Assembly: GCA_018242045.1 (NCBI GenBank)
Contig: JAFECR010000006.1
Coordinates: forward strand, 23,435 to 68,407
Direction: 5' to 3'
Source: Pseudomonadota bacterium
Lineage (GTDB): Bacteria; Pseudomonadota; Gammaproteobacteria; Berkiellales; Berkiellaceae
Length of the DNA: 44,973 bases
Each line of letters begins with the position of its first letter. Position 1 is the stretch's first letter. The notes under the pieces are model-generated. The model ran no database searches. It was not told where the DNA came from and saw only the letters and a list, made by a program, of their open reading frames with translations. Positions 25,843 to 36,185 of this stretch are shown piece after piece. Both the position numbers and the translations under genes were made by a program.

Positions 25843-26616
25843 GTGTATCGAACAATAAAATCACTATTTTTTATGATCTTCACCTGCTTTTTATCTCCTT
25901 GTTTTGCACAACATGCACTTATTTTTACCAACTTCAGTCAGGGTATCTTAAGCGGGTTTACGCAAACTCCACAAGGGGGCACTAGTGGCTCTACCAGCTT
26001 TCATCGTCCCAGCTTTAATGAGCTTCATATTCACCAAGATACCTTTTATGCTTTAGGCACTAAGCTGTTTTTACAAGACTATTTTTTACTTATTGAATAT
26101 CAACACTTTTCTCCTCAAGGACAAACTTTCCTAACAGAAAATCTCATCACGCATGGAAAATTTATTGCCACAGGAAATGATTTTACCGCTGGGCTTGATT
26201 ATGATCTTTACACGCTTGGCATCGGTAAAGCATTTACTTTTTGGCAACTATTGACGCAATTCTCTCTTGAAAGTAATTTTCTTAAATATCATTATGATTT
26301 TAATGCATTTCCTATCAGCAGTGCGCGAACATTTAACGTTACTGGTGTCAACCTTGCTTTACAGTTACAATATGAAGTTAATGCAACGCTCTTTTTTGAT
26401 TTAAAAGTTTCATGTCCCATCCCCATCACCAATTTAACTGTTTTTTCAAGCGAATTAGGATTAAATAAAATATTCACCTTGAAAGGTTTAAGTATTGTCC
26501 CACATCTTGGTCTTGGTGTATTACAATTGGACTATGAAGATAATCAAGCTGTTCCTAACCATATGCGCTATACTCAAGCGCCTTACCTTAGCCTTGGGCT
26601 GATTCTATCGTTGTAA
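25843..26616 (+). CDS. Predicted outer-membrane beta-barrel protein
   Basis: Not assigned to a family. 257 residues, GTG start at 25843 after AAGGATGGG. Signal peptide SLFFMIFTCFLSPCFAQH with cleavage after FAQ or CFA. The mature protein consists of alternating hydrophobic strands rich in Phe/Tyr/Leu (KLFLQDYFLLIEYQHF; LNLALQ-type strands; FTLKGLSIVPHLGLGVLQL) and ends in a hydrophobic strand YLSLGLILSL, as in small porin-like or OmpW-like barrels, although the terminal residue is Leu rather than Phe. It follows the deacetylase by 22 bp and may share its transcript. Confidence 0.6.
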   Translation: MYRTIKSLFFMIFTCFLSPCFAQHALIFTNFSQGILSGFTQTPQGGTSGSTSFHRPSFNELHIHQDTFYALGTKLFLQDYFLLIEYQHFSPQGQTFLTENLITHGKFIATGNDFTAGLDYDLYTLGIGKAFTFWQLLTQFSLESNFLKYHYDFNAFPISSARTFNVTGVNLALQLQYEVNATLFFDLKVSCPIPITNLTVFSSELGLNKIFTLKGLSIVPHLGLGVLQLDYEDNQAVPNHMRYTQAPYLSLGLILSL

Positions 26617-26643
26617 TTGCACTTACCATTTATTAGGATGAAT

Positions 26644-26701
26644 GTGAGTATTCATCTTCTTTAATGATCAAGCTATTAAATTCATTCAGTATAATACTCA
26701 C
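26644..26701 (+). promoter_or_regulatory. Promoter element inside a 9-bp inverted repeat
   Basis: GTGAGTATT (26644-26652) and AATACTCAC (26693-26701) are perfect inverted copies 40 bases apart. A consensus TATAAT (26690-26695) overlaps the right arm, 32 bases before the ATG at 26728. No good -35 is present, so activation or repression through the paired sites is plausible. Confidence 0.5.
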
Positions 26702-26727
26702 CATACTACCATCAGTTAGGATGTTCC

Positions 26728-28575
26728 ATGAAAAACCAAGGCCCCATATCAACAACTGCAACACAAATCATTCCTCTTGAAAAAATCATGCTCCCTAAAC
26801 ATCAAGCGCTCTCTAATGCCTGGGGTAATGCCAAGCAATCATTGTGGGGTAAGCTATCGGCCTACGCTATTCTCATCAGTAGTGACAAAATTAAACATAA
26901 TGAATTAAATTCCGCTATCGAAATCTATCGCTTTATTGCACAATGTCGCAGGCTAATTGGAACCATCCTCAATCACAGCACAGAAGTAGGGAAACCGCGA
27001 AGTGGATACCTCCAAACCATCTTTAGCAATCAAAATAGATATAAAGATCAATACCCTGAATTAAAAAGAATACTGGAGACGACAACAAATGGGCCTTGTA
27101 TTCAAGTTAAGAATGATAATGGCACTAAATCCTTTACATTTAGTAGTAAAGATGGTGAGAAAGAATATGAACGTACTGTCATGTCATTAGATTTTATGTG
27201 TGATGAAATTATGATGTATCACACAAAAGAGCCTGGCTTTCTTATAAAAAAAGCTGATGAAGCTTTTAATGAACTTAAAAGTAGCGCTGATTTAGATAGA
27301 AAAAAAATATTAATTGCCCAAATATTTCATTGTTTTAATGATGCTGTTCTTACTAATCGCGGTGGTGCCGCTATTTCACAAATAGCTTACCATGCTCTTG
27401 AATTTGCTTTTATCGAAAAATTCTCCTACTTTGGCAAAATAGCAAGTAAATTCGGTTATACTTGTGGCGTTCAAGCTGATATTGCTTCGATGGTTTCTCC
27501 CACCTTTGAAGATTTTTACACCTATTTAAATACTTACATTATTGAGCCGGCAGTAGAAGTGAGCACCCAAACGACGCTTGTTGCGCCAATGGAATCACAA
27601 AAATTTGATATCGAAAATCGTGTAAAAGAATTTCGTGGCAATATTAAATTGTTTTTAGAAGATATCGCTGCTTTTGAAAAACTCTTTGCTGATGATGATA
27701 TCGGCGTTTTAACAAAGCACCGCAAGCAACAGCTTGAAGGTTTTAAAGAGAGTTTATTATTTTTAGATACCTTTGAAAAAAGCTGTATTTCCAAAAACAA
27801 TGAACTTACTTATGCCACCCTATTTCTATTCGATGAACTCGTTAATGCTTTTGTAAATAATGATTTAATTTATCCTTATTTTTATGCCAGCCTGAAGCAA
27901 AAGCAATACAATTGGCCAGCACGTGCGCTGGCAACTTATGAAGACATTCAAGATAAAAATAAATATCTCGCTCAATTTGGAAGTTTTTTCGCTAAAATGG
28001 AATATGCTTTCTGTAGCCCTTTGGCAGGAATGTATCCCGAGTCTGCAGAGACACCACATGAAGTCAGTCGCTATATATGCAAAACACTTTGGCAGTATGC
28101 AATGCGCTTTGAAAATAATACTACCGAACCTTTAAGTCATTTCTTTTGTGCCATAAAACATCGACTAACTACTGATGATGTCGCTATAAAATTTAAATCT
28201 GCCTTGAATGATTTTATTGATTTATTAGCGGCATTTCATCAACACAAACAATCTATCTCTTGGGCTTCATTAACCTCCTGGATGAGCTATACACATTGGA
28301 GTAAAAAAGCGTACATCAATAGCGTCCTTGTTGATCAAAGCAAAAAATTTTCTAACGCCCCTAATTTTCTTAGGCAATTTAAAAATATGCCTGGGTACTT
28401 TACAGAAATCTACGACAAAATTGACATACTTAAAGAACAGCTGATTACCTTACAGCCAATCATGCAAATTCTTGATCTTAAAAATCCAAATTTTGACAAA
28501 CTTATCGGTTCAAATAGTTTGGCAAATAAAGCGAATGATAATTCGTCTTCTCGCATCAATAAGCCAGCTTGGTAA
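26728..28575 (+). CDS. Uncharacterised 615-residue protein, candidate effector
   Basis: Not recognised. AGGA lies 7 bases before the ATG. No signal peptide or membrane segment. Mainly helical with many Tyr/Phe; recognisable local patterns are IHCFNDAVLTNRGGAAISQI-like sequence near residues 205-225 and a charged mid-section (FLEDIAAFEKLFADDDIG). The C-terminus is polar with Ser/Asn/Lys (NKANDNSSSRINKPAW), a composition seen in Dot/Icm substrates. It is monocistronic with a promoter bracketed by an inverted repeat and followed by a strong hairpin. Host-directed function is a guess from composition and context. Confidence 0.6.
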   Translation: MKNQGPISTTATQIIPLEKIMLPKHQALSNAWGNAKQSLWGKLSAYAILISSDKIKHNELNSAIEIYRFIAQCRRLIGTILNHSTEVGKPRSGYLQTIFSNQNRYKDQYPELKRILETTTNGPCIQVKNDNGTKSFTFSSKDGEKEYERTVMSLDFMCDEIMMYHTKEPGFLIKKADEAFNELKSSADLDRKKILIAQIFHCFNDAVLTNRGGAAISQIAYHALEFAFIEKFSYFGKIASKFGYTCGVQADIASMVSPTFEDFYTYLNTYIIEPAVEVSTQTTLVAPMESQKFDIENRVKEFRGNIKLFLEDIAAFEKLFADDDIGVLTKHRKQQLEGFKESLLFLDTFEKSCISKNNELTYATLFLFDELVNAFVNNDLIYPYFYASLKQKQYNWPARALATYEDIQDKNKYLAQFGSFFAKMEYAFCSPLAGMYPESAETPHEVSRYICKTLWQYAMRFENNTTEPLSHFFCAIKHRLTTDDVAIKFKSALNDFIDLLAAFHQHKQSISWASLTSWMSYTHWSKKAYINSVLVDQSKKFSNAPNFLRQFKNMPGYFTEIYDKIDILKEQLITLQPIMQILDLKNPNFDKLIGSNSLANKANDNSSSRINKPAW

Positions 28576-28608
28576 TCGAGAAAGCGCTTTGGTGGAGATG
28601 ATCTTTAA

Positions 28609-28647
28609 CCACTTTGCTTGCTGTATGAAGTACGCCAAGCAAAGTGG
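28609..28647. terminator. Long hairpin between convergent genes
   Basis: A perfect 12-bp inverted repeat CCACTTTGCTTG/CAAGCAAAGTGG with a 15-base loop (which itself can pair GTA/TAC) lies between the 615-residue orphan and fba. There is no long T-run on either side, but its position and stability suit a bidirectional terminator. Confidence 0.6.
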
Positions 28648-28666
28648 GAAAGTATCTATTGAGAGA

Positions 28667-29734
28667 TTAATCATTCACCCTAGGATCGAGCGTACCGCTT
28701 TTATAGCGATCCGCCATCTTTTCTAAGCTTAAGGGCTTTATTTTACTTGCTTGCCCTGCTGTGCCAAATGCTTCATAACGCGCCATACAAATATCGCGCA
28801 TGGCATTGGTCGCTTCGCTTAAGTATTTTCGGGGATCAAATTCTTTACCATTGGTAGCAAAGAAACGCCGCAACGTCCCTGTGACGGCCATACGCAGATC
28901 GGTATCGATATTGACCTTGCGCACACCGTGTTTGATGCCTTCTTGAATTTCTTCTACAGGAACCCCATAAGTTTCACCCATGGTGCCACCATATTCATTG
29001 ATAATTTTCAACCATTCTTGGGGCACTGAAGAAGAACCATGCATCACAAGATGGGTGTCTGGGATCCGCTTATGAATCGCTTTAACACGTTCAATTGCTA
29101 AAATATCACCGGTTGGTGGGCGAGTAAATTTATAAGCACCGTGGCTGGTACCAATCGCAATGGCAAGCGCATCTACTTTAGTGGCTTTAACAAATTTAGC
29201 CGCTTCTTCAGGATCTGTAAGCAACATATCATGCGATAATTCACCCTCTGCGCCAGAGCCATCTTCTTTGCCTGCGGCCAATGTTTCTAAAGAGCCTAAA
29301 CATCCCAACTCGCCTTCCACTGAAACACCACACGCATGAGCCATGGCAACAGCAAGAGAAGTGGTTTTGACATTATATTCAAAATCAGAAGGTGTTTTCA
29401 TGTCTTCATGTAAAGAGCCATCCATCATCACAGAAGAAAACCCCAATTGAATGGATTGCTGACATACTGCAGGAGAGGCGCCATGATCTTGGTGCATGCA
29501 AATTGGAATATCTGGAAATTCTTCAATCGCAGCTTCAATTAAATGTTTTAGAAAACGAGAGCCAGCGTATTTTCTTGCCCCGGCAGAAGCTTGAACAATC
29601 ACTGGGCTATTCGTTCTGTCCGCAGCTTCCATAATCGCACGCATTTGTTCCAAATTGTTAACGTTGAAAGCAGGGACGCCATAACCATGCTCAGCAGCAT
29701 GATCTAATAGCTGTCTTAGGGTAATGAGTGCCAT
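28667..29734 (-). CDS. fba: Class II fructose-bisphosphate aldolase
   Basis: Zinc aldolase, fructose 1,6-bisphosphate to glyceraldehyde 3-phosphate plus dihydroxyacetone phosphate. 355 residues, similar to the CbbA-type aldolases. [11 protein letters not shown] carries the catalytic Asp and a zinc His; [14 protein letters not shown] holds the zinc Glu region; HGSSSVP and [13 protein letters not shown] bind zinc and the phosphate. It is the last gene of the tkt-gap-pgk-pyk-fba run, with GGAGG upstream of the ATG, 22 bp after pyk. Confidence 0.95.
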   Translation of the reverse strand: MALITLRQLLDHAAEHGYGVPAFNVNNLEQMRAIMEAADRTNSPVIVQASAGARKYAGSRFLKHLIEAAIEEFPDIPICMHQDHGASPAVCQQSIQLGFSSVMMDGSLHEDMKTPSDFEYNVKTTSLAVAMAHACGVSVEGELGCLGSLETLAAGKEDGSGAEGELSHDMLLTDPEEAAKFVKATKVDALAIAIGTSHGAYKFTRPPTGDILAIERVKAIHKRIPDTHLVMHGSSSVPQEWLKIINEYGGTMGETYGVPVEEIQEGIKHGVRKVNIDTDLRMAVTGTLRRFFATNGKEFDPRKYLSEATNAMRDICMARYEAFGTAGQASKIKPLSLEKMADRYKSGTLDPRVND

Positions 29735-29756
29735 GTTAATCCTCCATCTAAGTTAC

Positions 29757-31196
29757 TTATAAGGGTTGGGCAGTTAATATCTTTAATGCATTTGTAAAAC
29801 CACCAATGCCTAAAATATCTCCTTTAGTGACAATGACTTTATCACCAGGTTCTAATATATTTTGTTTAATGAGCGTATCCAGGGCATAACGAGAAATTTC
29901 CCAAATTTTATATTGTGTCACATCAAATTCAACAGGATAGACGCCTCGAAATAATGTCACTCTGCCACAAGTTTGCGCATGACGACTCAGCGCGTAAATT
30001 GGGATCCCAGATCGTACACGAGACATCCACAGCGGCGTTGATCCTGATTCCGTTAAAGCCACAATGGCTTTAATAGGGATATGATTAGCCACATACATCG
30101 CAGCCATAGCAATCGCTTGATCATGCCTTTTAAATTGATCATCCTCTGGCTTGGCTGTACGCGCTAAACGATAGCGCTCTGCGGCTAAACAAATTTCGTT
30201 CAAACTCTCCACCACTTGCACCGGAAATTCCCCAGTTGCCGTTTCAGCGGATAACATTACCGCATCTGTGCCATCCAAAATAGCATTGGCGACATCCGAA
30301 ACTTCAGCGCGCGTGGGAATGGGATTTTTGATCATGGATTCCATCATTTGTGTTGCCGTAATCACGGCTCTATCACATAATCTTGCTCTTCGAATGATGT
30401 ATTTTTGAATGCCAGGGATTTCGGCATAACCCATTTCAACACCAAGATCTCCTCTTGCCACCATCAAGGCATCACTTGCCTCAATAATTTCATCAATGTT
30501 CTCAATCGCTTCAACGCGTTCAATTTTAGCGACAATTTTGGCCATACTACCCGTTTGCATCACCCTGCGACGTGCCTCTATTATATCTTGGGCCGTTTTA
30601 GGAAATGACAATGCAACGTAATCCACTGCATGATTTGCAATAAATTCTATATCTTTAAGATCTTTATCCGTTAAACTCGGTGCGCTTAAACCACCTCCTT
30701 TGCGATTTAATCCTTTATTGCTGGTTAACCTACCACCTACTTTGACGATACAATGAATGGCACTGCCATTCACAGATGTCACTTCTAAAACCAGGCGTCC
30801 ATCATCCAGCAATAAAATATCGCCGGTTGAGACTTCACCTGGTAATTGTAAATAATCAAGGCCAACAATGGCTTCATTTCCTTCACCATTGGGGTGACTG
30901 GCATCGAGAATAAATGACTGCCCCTCACTTAGTATTATGCCCTCTTTAGTTTTAAAGCGAGCAATACGAATTTTTGGGCCTTGTAAATCCACCAAAATAC
31001 CGATGATCTTGTTACAATCTTTGGCACATTGTTGAACAAGCCTGATACGCATTGCTTGTTCTTCATGATTGCCATGAGACATATTGATTCTCACTAAATT
31101 AACGCCTGCCTCTATCAGGGCACGCATCACTTCAGGTGAATCCGTTGCAGGACCAAGGGTTGCAATTATTTTTGTTCTTCTTGGCGGTTTTTTCAT
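29757..31196 (-). CDS. pyk: Pyruvate kinase
   Basis: Phosphoenolpyruvate plus ADP to pyruvate plus ATP. 479 residues. KIIATLGPATDS at the N-terminus, NMSHGNHEEQ, the active-site region MVARGDLGVEMGYAEIPGIQ with TATQMMESMIKNPIPTRAE, and DAVMLSAETATGEFP are all intact. The C-terminal regulatory domain is complete. The start overlaps the pgk stop as ATGA, indicating translational coupling. Confidence 0.96.
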   Translation of the reverse strand: MKKPPRRTKIIATLGPATDSPEVMRALIEAGVNLVRINMSHGNHEEQAMRIRLVQQCAKDCNKIIGILVDLQGPKIRIARFKTKEGIILSEGQSFILDASHPNGEGNEAIVGLDYLQLPGEVSTGDILLLDDGRLVLEVTSVNGSAIHCIVKVGGRLTSNKGLNRKGGGLSAPSLTDKDLKDIEFIANHAVDYVALSFPKTAQDIIEARRRVMQTGSMAKIVAKIERVEAIENIDEIIEASDALMVARGDLGVEMGYAEIPGIQKYIIRRARLCDRAVITATQMMESMIKNPIPTRAEVSDVANAILDGTDAVMLSAETATGEFPVQVVESLNEICLAAERYRLARTAKPEDDQFKRHDQAIAMAAMYVANHIPIKAIVALTESGSTPLWMSRVRSGIPIYALSRHAQTCGRVTLFRGVYPVEFDVTQYKIWEISRYALDTLIKQNILEPGDKVIVTKGDILGIGGFTNALKILTAQPL

Positions 31197-32374
31197 AGTA
31201 CTTTTTCTTTCGCTTTGGATTCTAATGCTGCCACGGCGGGCAAGATTTTACCTTCAAGGGCTTCTAAAAAGGCCCCGCCCCCGGTAGAAAGATAAGAAAT
31301 ATTATTGCTAACATAAAATTGCTCTGCTGCAGCTAAAGTATCTCCCCCACCTGCCACCGTAAAAGCATTTGATTCACTTATCATCAGTGCAAGGCTTTGG
31401 GTTCCCTTCGCAAAAGGCTTACATTCAAAAACACCAACCGGTCCATTCCATAAAATGGTTTTTGCTTGGCTAAGGCATGTTTTTAAGCTTGCTAGTGATT
31501 CAGGGCCAATATCGAATATTTTGTCTTGCCCATTTACGGCTTCACAGGGTTTTATTGTTGTACTGGCATCTTCACTTAACGTCTTTGCAACAACCACATC
31601 TTTTGGCAGCCAGATTGTTTTGCCTAAGCTTTTTGCCTTTTCCAGCAACGACTTTGCAGTTGAAACCAACGACGCCTCATACAAAGATTCTCCTATGGGT
31701 AAGTCCATGGCAGCAAGAAAAGTATTCGCAATACCGCCTCCTACGACCAACGTATCGACTTTACTCAAAAGGTTATTCAATAACTTTAATTTTGATGAAA
31801 CCTTACTTCCCCCTACAATGGCAACCACTGGTCTTTGCGGCGCAACGAGCACCTTTCGTATAGCTTGCAATTCCGATTGTAATAAGGGACCTGCACAAGC
31901 AATAGGAGCATATTTTGCAACACCACAAGTAGATGCTTGACTACGATGAGCCACAGCAAAGGCATCCATTACAAACACATCACACAAGGCTGCTAATTGT
32001 GTTGCTAAAGTAGTATCATTTTGTTCTTCACCTGGCAAAAAGCGCACATTTTCAAGTAAGGCAAGCTCCCCTTGCTTTAAGGCTGGTTTGTTTTCACCCA
32101 GTGCAAACACTGGTACTTGCTGTTTTAAACAAGTCTCCAAATATTTTGCAATAGGCTTTAAGGAAAGTAAGGGATCAAAAGTGCCTTCTGTTGGTCTTCC
32201 CAGATGGGACATCACAATAACTTTAGCCCCCAAAGCAAGCGCTTTTTTAAGCGTTGGCAAGGCAGCATCTATTCTGGCGGTATGCGTTATTTTTCCTTGG
32301 TTCATGGGTACATTGAAATCTTCCCGGATCAATACCCATTTATCCTGAAGTAAGACCGAATCCATAGTTAACAT
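31193..32374 (-). CDS. pgk: Phosphoglycerate kinase
   Basis: 1,3-bisphosphoglycerate plus ADP to 3-phosphoglycerate plus ATP. 393 residues. N-terminal substrate-binding REDFNVPMNQGKI and SHLGRP, hinge and nucleotide domain VGGSKVSSKL, ILWNGPVGVFE, and GGGDTLAA are present. It starts 2 bp after gap with GAAGG about 10 bases before ATG; its end overlaps pyk by ATGA. An alternative ATG lies three codons in. Confidence 0.96.
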   Translation of the reverse strand: MLTMDSVLLQDKWVLIREDFNVPMNQGKITHTARIDAALPTLKKALALGAKVIVMSHLGRPTEGTFDPLLSLKPIAKYLETCLKQQVPVFALGENKPALKQGELALLENVRFLPGEEQNDTTLATQLAALCDVFVMDAFAVAHRSQASTCGVAKYAPIACAGPLLQSELQAIRKVLVAPQRPVVAIVGGSKVSSKLKLLNNLLSKVDTLVVGGGIANTFLAAMDLPIGESLYEASLVSTAKSLLEKAKSLGKTIWLPKDVVVAKTLSEDASTTIKPCEAVNGQDKIFDIGPESLASLKTCLSQAKTILWNGPVGVFECKPFAKGTQSLALMISESNAFTVAGGGDTLAAAEQFYVSNNISYLSTGGGAFLEALEGKILPAVAALESKAKEKVL

Positions 32375-32376
32375 TT

Positions 32377-33387
32377 TTATTTTGCCTTCATCATTGCAAT
32401 TGCAGTATCTAACATCCGATTAGAGAAGCCCCATTCATTATCATACCAAGCCAAAACCTTGATAAGGTTTCCAATCACTTTAGTTTGCGTGGCATCCAAT
32501 GTGGCAGAAAATGGATTGTGGTTGAAATCAACCGAAACAAGCGGCAAATCATTATAAGCCAATATTCCTTTGAGTGATGTTTCTGAAGCTACTTTTAAAA
32601 TTTGATTGACTTCATCGACACTTGCCCTTTTTTCAACTGTCACCGTTAAGTCAACCACCGAAACGTTAATGGTCGGCACACGAATAGCAAAGCCATCTAA
32701 TTTACCCTTTAATTCAGGCAATACGAGCCCAATTGCACTGGCGGCACCGGTTTTAGTTGGGATCATGGATTGTGTTGCTGAGCGGGCACGACGCAGATCT
32801 TCGTGATAAACATCAGTTAAAACTTGATCATTCGTATAAGCATGAACCGTTGTCATCAAACCACTTTGAATATTTAAACTATCATGTAATGGTTTAACAA
32901 CCGGTACCAAGCAATTGGTGGTGCAAGAGGCATTGGATATGATGGTATCAGTGCTTTTAAGTATTTGATGATTTACCCCATAGACGATGGTGGGTACATC
33001 ATTGCCTGCAGGCGCAGAAATCAGTACTTTTTTGGCACCAGCTTCAAGATGCGCTTTTGCTTTTTCGCTGCTTGCAAAAAGCCCTGTGCATTCAAAGACC
33101 ACATCGATGCCAAGTTGTTGCCAAGGCAGTTTATTGGGAGAACGTTCCGTTAAAACTTGAATTTCATCTCCATTGATAATTAAACTACCATCAGCACCTA
33201 CTTTCACTTCCTCTTTAAAACGTCCGTGCGTGGTATCATATTGAGTTAGGTGAGCATTAATTTTAGTATCACCTAAATCATTGATAGCAACGACGCTTAT
33301 TTCTTTTTGCCTATTTGATTCATAAAGAGCGCGCAAAATATTGCGACCAATTCTGCCATAGCCATTGATTGCTACTTTAATTGTCAT
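32377..33387 (-). CDS. gap: Glyceraldehyde-3-phosphate dehydrogenase
   Basis: NAD-dependent oxidation and phosphorylation of glyceraldehyde 3-phosphate. 336 residues. [15 protein letters not shown] is the Rossmann motif; the catalytic cysteine is in [24 protein letters not shown] ends the catalytic domain. The start overlaps the tkt stop as ATGA. A gap next to tkt, pgk and pyk can serve both glycolysis and the pentose phosphate route. Confidence 0.96.
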   Translation of the reverse strand: MTIKVAINGYGRIGRNILRALYESNRQKEISVVAINDLGDTKINAHLTQYDTTHGRFKEEVKVGADGSLIINGDEIQVLTERSPNKLPWQQLGIDVVFECTGLFASSEKAKAHLEAGAKKVLISAPAGNDVPTIVYGVNHQILKSTDTIISNASCTTNCLVPVVKPLHDSLNIQSGLMTTVHAYTNDQVLTDVYHEDLRRARSATQSMIPTKTGAASAIGLVLPELKGKLDGFAIRVPTINVSVVDLTVTVEKRASVDEVNQILKVASETSLKGILAYNDLPLVSVDFNHNPFSATLDATQTKVIGNLIKVLAWYDNEWGFSNRMLDTAIAMMKAK

Positions 33388-35396
33388 AAATCCCCACTTA
33401 GTATTTCATTAATTGTTTCTACGATATGTTCTTTGGTGATGCCTAACGCTCGATAAACATCAGCGCCTTTAGCCGATTCTCCGTAACGATCAATGGCGAT
33501 AATTCGTCCGCGAGGACTAACATATTTATGCCAGCATAAGCTTGCAGCTGCTTCTACAGCAATGCGTGCTTCAACTTGAGGTGGCAAAACGCTATCACGA
33601 TAGGCTTTATCCTGACTGTCAAATACTTCAAAGCAAGGTAAAGAAACCACCTGAACGGCAATTTGTTGTTCTTGAAATTGCTTCGCTGCTTGCATACACA
33701 AAGCCACTTCTGAACCCGTACTGATAAGAATAACTTTGGGTGTGCCCTGACAACCCAGGATCACATACCCCCCTTTTTTAATCTGCGCTAATGTCGCCTC
33801 ATCACGGTTTTGAGAAGCCACTTCTTGCCTTGTCAAACACAAGCTTGTTGGGCCATCCATTCTCTCAATTGCCGCTTGCCAAGCGACAACCGTTTCAGTT
33901 GCATCGCAAGGACGCCAAGTATGTAGGTTTGGGGTAGCTCTTAGCATAGTTAAATGTTCTATAGGCTGATGTGTTGGACCATCTTCACCTAACCCTATCG
34001 AGTCATGACTAAACACAAAAATCGAGCGTTGCTTCATTAACGCCGCTAAGCGCACGGCATTTCGCATATAATCCAGAAAAGTTAAAAAAGTACCACCATA
34101 AGGAATAAATGCACCATATAGCGCTATACCATTCATCATGGCTGCCATACCAAATTCTCGCACACCATAGTGTAAGTAATTGCCAAGTGCATTATCATGG
34201 GTAATCACTTTTGAACCGCCCCACGCTGTTAAATTCGATTCGGTTAAATCGGCAGAACCACCTAACAATTCAGGCAGTAATTCCCCCATGCTTTCTAAGA
34301 CAAGTTGCGATGCTTTGCGGGTGGCAAGTGCTTTATTTTGCTGTTGTGTTTGATGTAGCAAAGCTGTCATATGAGATTGCCAGTTATTGGGCAATTGCTT
34401 TGCAAATCGTCTTTTTAATTCTTGTGCTAAATTCGGATATTTAATTTCATATTGATGAAAAAGCATATTCCAAGCACTTTGAAGCGCTAAGCCCTTTTCA
34501 CCAGCATTCCAGGCTTTTTTTATTTCATCAGGAATAACAAAAGGTGGATAATGCCAACCCAAGGTTTCCCTTGCAGCCGCAACTTCTGTCTCACCCAAAG
34601 GGGCACCATGGCATTTTTCTTTGCCTTGCAGATTCGGAGCACCAAAACCAATCAGGGTTTTACAACAAATTAAACTCGGCTGTGTGGTATTTTTTCTTGC
34701 CTCGTCAATGGCTTTTTGTACTGCTTGGGCATCATGCCCATCTACCTCTTTAATAACGTGCCAACCATAGCTTTCAAATCGTTTTGGAGTATCATCGCTA
34801 AACCAACGCTTTACTGGCCCATCGATTGAAATTCCATTGTCATCCCAAAAAGCTATCAATTTACCTAAACCTAAAGTGCCGGCAAGAGAACAAACCTCAT
34901 GAGAAATCCCTTCCATTAAACAGCCATCACCTAAAAATACATATGTCCAATGATCGATAATTGGAAAACCTTCTCGGTTAAAAGTGGCGCTAAGCACACG
35001 CTCAGCCATGGCCATACCAACCGCATTTCCAATACCCTGTCCAAGCGGACCAGTGGTTGTTTCCACCCCAAGTGTCAGACCAAATTCAGGATGTCCTGGT
35101 GTTTTGGAATGAAGTTGGCGAAATTGACGCAAATCTTCAAGGGACAGTTCATAACCTGTTAAATGCAGCAAAGCATAGAGCAACATCGAACCATGTCCAT
35201 TGGATAAAACAAATCTGTCTCGATTTGGCCAATGGGGATCAGCAGGATTATGGCGTAAATAATCATGCCAGAGGACTTGGGCAATATCTGCCATACCCAT
35301 TGGAGCGCCAGGATGACCGGAGTTGGCTTTTTGCACGGCATCCATGCTAAGCGCACGAAGACCATTGGCTAATTGACGACGAGAAGGGGCAACCAT
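33384..35396 (-). CDS. tkt: Transketolase
   Basis: Thiamine-diphosphate enzyme moving two-carbon units between sugar phosphates. About 670 residues from ATG 35394-35396 (GAGG 8 bases upstream), preferred over the ATG six codons earlier, which has no ribosome site. [15 protein letters not shown] and [13 protein letters not shown] are N-terminal cofactor/substrate motifs; [14 protein letters not shown] is the TPP-binding GDG motif; [20 protein letters not shown] is the second-domain signature. First gene of the glycolytic operon, with an extended -10 promoter upstream. Confidence 0.96.
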   Translation of the reverse strand: MVAPSRRQLANGLRALSMDAVQKANSGHPGAPMGMADIAQVLWHDYLRHNPADPHWPNRDRFVLSNGHGSMLLYALLHLTGYELSLEDLRQFRQLHSKTPGHPEFGLTLGVETTTGPLGQGIGNAVGMAMAERVLSATFNREGFPIIDHWTYVFLGDGCLMEGISHEVCSLAGTLGLGKLIAFWDDNGISIDGPVKRWFSDDTPKRFESYGWHVIKEVDGHDAQAVQKAIDEARKNTTQPSLICCKTLIGFGAPNLQGKEKCHGAPLGETEVAAARETLGWHYPPFVIPDEIKKAWNAGEKGLALQSAWNMLFHQYEIKYPNLAQELKRRFAKQLPNNWQSHMTALLHQTQQQNKALATRKASQLVLESMGELLPELLGGSADLTESNLTAWGGSKVITHDNALGNYLHYGVREFGMAAMMNGIALYGAFIPYGGTFLTFLDYMRNAVRLAALMKQRSIFVFSHDSIGLGEDGPTHQPIEHLTMLRATPNLHTWRPCDATETVVAWQAAIERMDGPTSLCLTRQEVASQNRDEATLAQIKKGGYVILGCQGTPKVILISTGSEVALCMQAAKQFQEQQIAVQVVSLPCFEVFDSQDKAYRDSVLPPQVEARIAVEAAASLCWHKYVSPRGRIIAIDRYGESAKGADVYRALGITKEHIVETINEILSGDL

Positions 35397-35459
35397 AGCG
35401 AGCACCTCAAACATTTAATTTGTCATAAAGATTACAAAACTAGACCAAAAGAATTGCAA

Positions 35460-35481
35460 ATTATATCACCTAACTTGTCAA
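35460..35481 (-). promoter_or_regulatory. Extended -10 promoter of the tkt operon
   Basis: On the minus strand TGATATAAT (35468-35460) is a consensus extended -10. A TTGACA lies at 35481-35476 but only 10 bp from it, too close to act as its -35, so the extended TG motif probably carries the recognition. About 64 bases precede the tkt ATG. Confidence 0.5.
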
Positions 35482-35503
35482 GATACACTGAAGGATCTAC
35501 TGC

Positions 35504-36076
35504 TTATCGCCAATTGATAGAACCTGCTCGCCACTTGATAGAACAACCTTGACTGGGGATCTGAACCTCGGGCCCTTTACCAGTGGCAGCAATCATTTGC
35601 ATGGCCTCTACTAATTCTCGCTTAGCGCTATTAGAAGCTGGCTGAATACCGCTTTCATCCAAACGGCCGCGGAACTGCAGTTTTAAGTTAGAGTTGTATC
35701 CAAAAAAATCTGGCGTACAAACGGCACCATAAGCCTTAGCAACTTCTTGGGTCCCATCATGAAGGTACGGAAAAGGGAAAGCCATGGTTTGAGCAATACG
35801 ACGCATGTTTTCAAAGCTATCTTCAGGATAATCTGTTGAGTCATTAGGACAAATAGCAACGCAACCAATACCAGTGAGTTGCAACAATTTCGCATCTTCA
35901 AGTAACCGAGGTAAAATCGCTTTAACATAAGGGCAATGATTGCAAATAAACATTACCAACAAGCCCTTTTCCTTAATGCAATCGGTCAAGCTATAGTACT
36001 TACCATCTGTAGCAAGCAAACGAAAATCCGGTGCAATTTTATCAAACTCACAATCGGGCGTTTTAAGTAATGCCAT
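35504..36076 (-). CDS. Thioredoxin-fold (AhpC/TSA-type) protein with CNHC motif
   Basis: 190 residues from ATG 36074-36076, chosen because GAAGGAGG lies just upstream; the longer frame has no ribosome site. The redox centre is FICNHCPYVKA (Cys45, Cys48), in the peroxiredoxin/TlpA-like group that ends in GCSIKW. APDFRLLATDGKYYSL is the family's opening motif, and the CTPDFFGY segment the cis-Pro region. No signal peptide, so it is probably cytoplasmic; substrate unknown. The C-terminus carries a tandem 7-residue duplication (SIKWRAG then SINWR). Divergent from metK. Confidence 0.85.
   Translation of the reverse strand: MALLKTPDCEFDKIAPDFRLLATDGKYYSLTDCIKEKGLLVMFICNHCPYVKAILPRLLEDAKLLQLTGIGCVAICPNDSTDYPEDSFENMRRIAQTMAFPFPYLHDGTQEVAKAYGAVCTPDFFGYNSNLKLQFRGRLDESGIQPASNSAKRELVEAMQMIAATGKGPEVQIPSQGCSIKWRAGSINWR
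35508..35549. repeat. 21-bp tandem duplication at the end of the thioredoxin-like gene
   Basis: Copies at 35508-35528 and 35529-35549 both start CGCCA(A/C)TTGATAGAAC; the first 16 bases differ at one position. The duplication lies in frame and lengthens the C-terminus past the usual GCSIKW ending. Confidence 0.8.
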
Positions 36077-36130
36077 ATTTCCTCCTTCATTTTTTGCGCT
36101 GAAGTATACCACTATTCTTTTACTCTGTGG

Positions 36131-36185
36131 TCCTATCTGCTAACCTGCCTGTGCCCAACCGGGGCATATATCAAGGGATAGAGGA
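36131..36185 (+). promoter_or_regulatory. Possible ribosome-site-sequestering leader of metK
   Basis: TCCTATC (36131-36137) can pair with GATA plus GGA around the metK Shine-Dalgarno (36177-36185, two-base bulge). Between them TGCCC-AACCG-GGGCA (36152-36166) forms a separate 5-bp hairpin. The layout would hide the AGAGGA ribosome site. It does not match any SAM or SAH riboswitch consensus I know. Confidence 0.3.

Noticed and set aside
28472..28726. Plus-strand ORF of 84 codons across the end of the orphan gene and fba
   Set aside because: It overlaps two well-supported genes and a hairpin, and shows no protein-like features.
31455..31940. Plus-strand ORF of 161 codons inside pgk
   Set aside because: Antisense shadow of a conserved housekeeping gene.
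35460..35481. TTGACA and TATAAT as a classical promoter of tkt
   Set aside because: They are only 10 bp apart; the TG-extended -10 is the better explanation.
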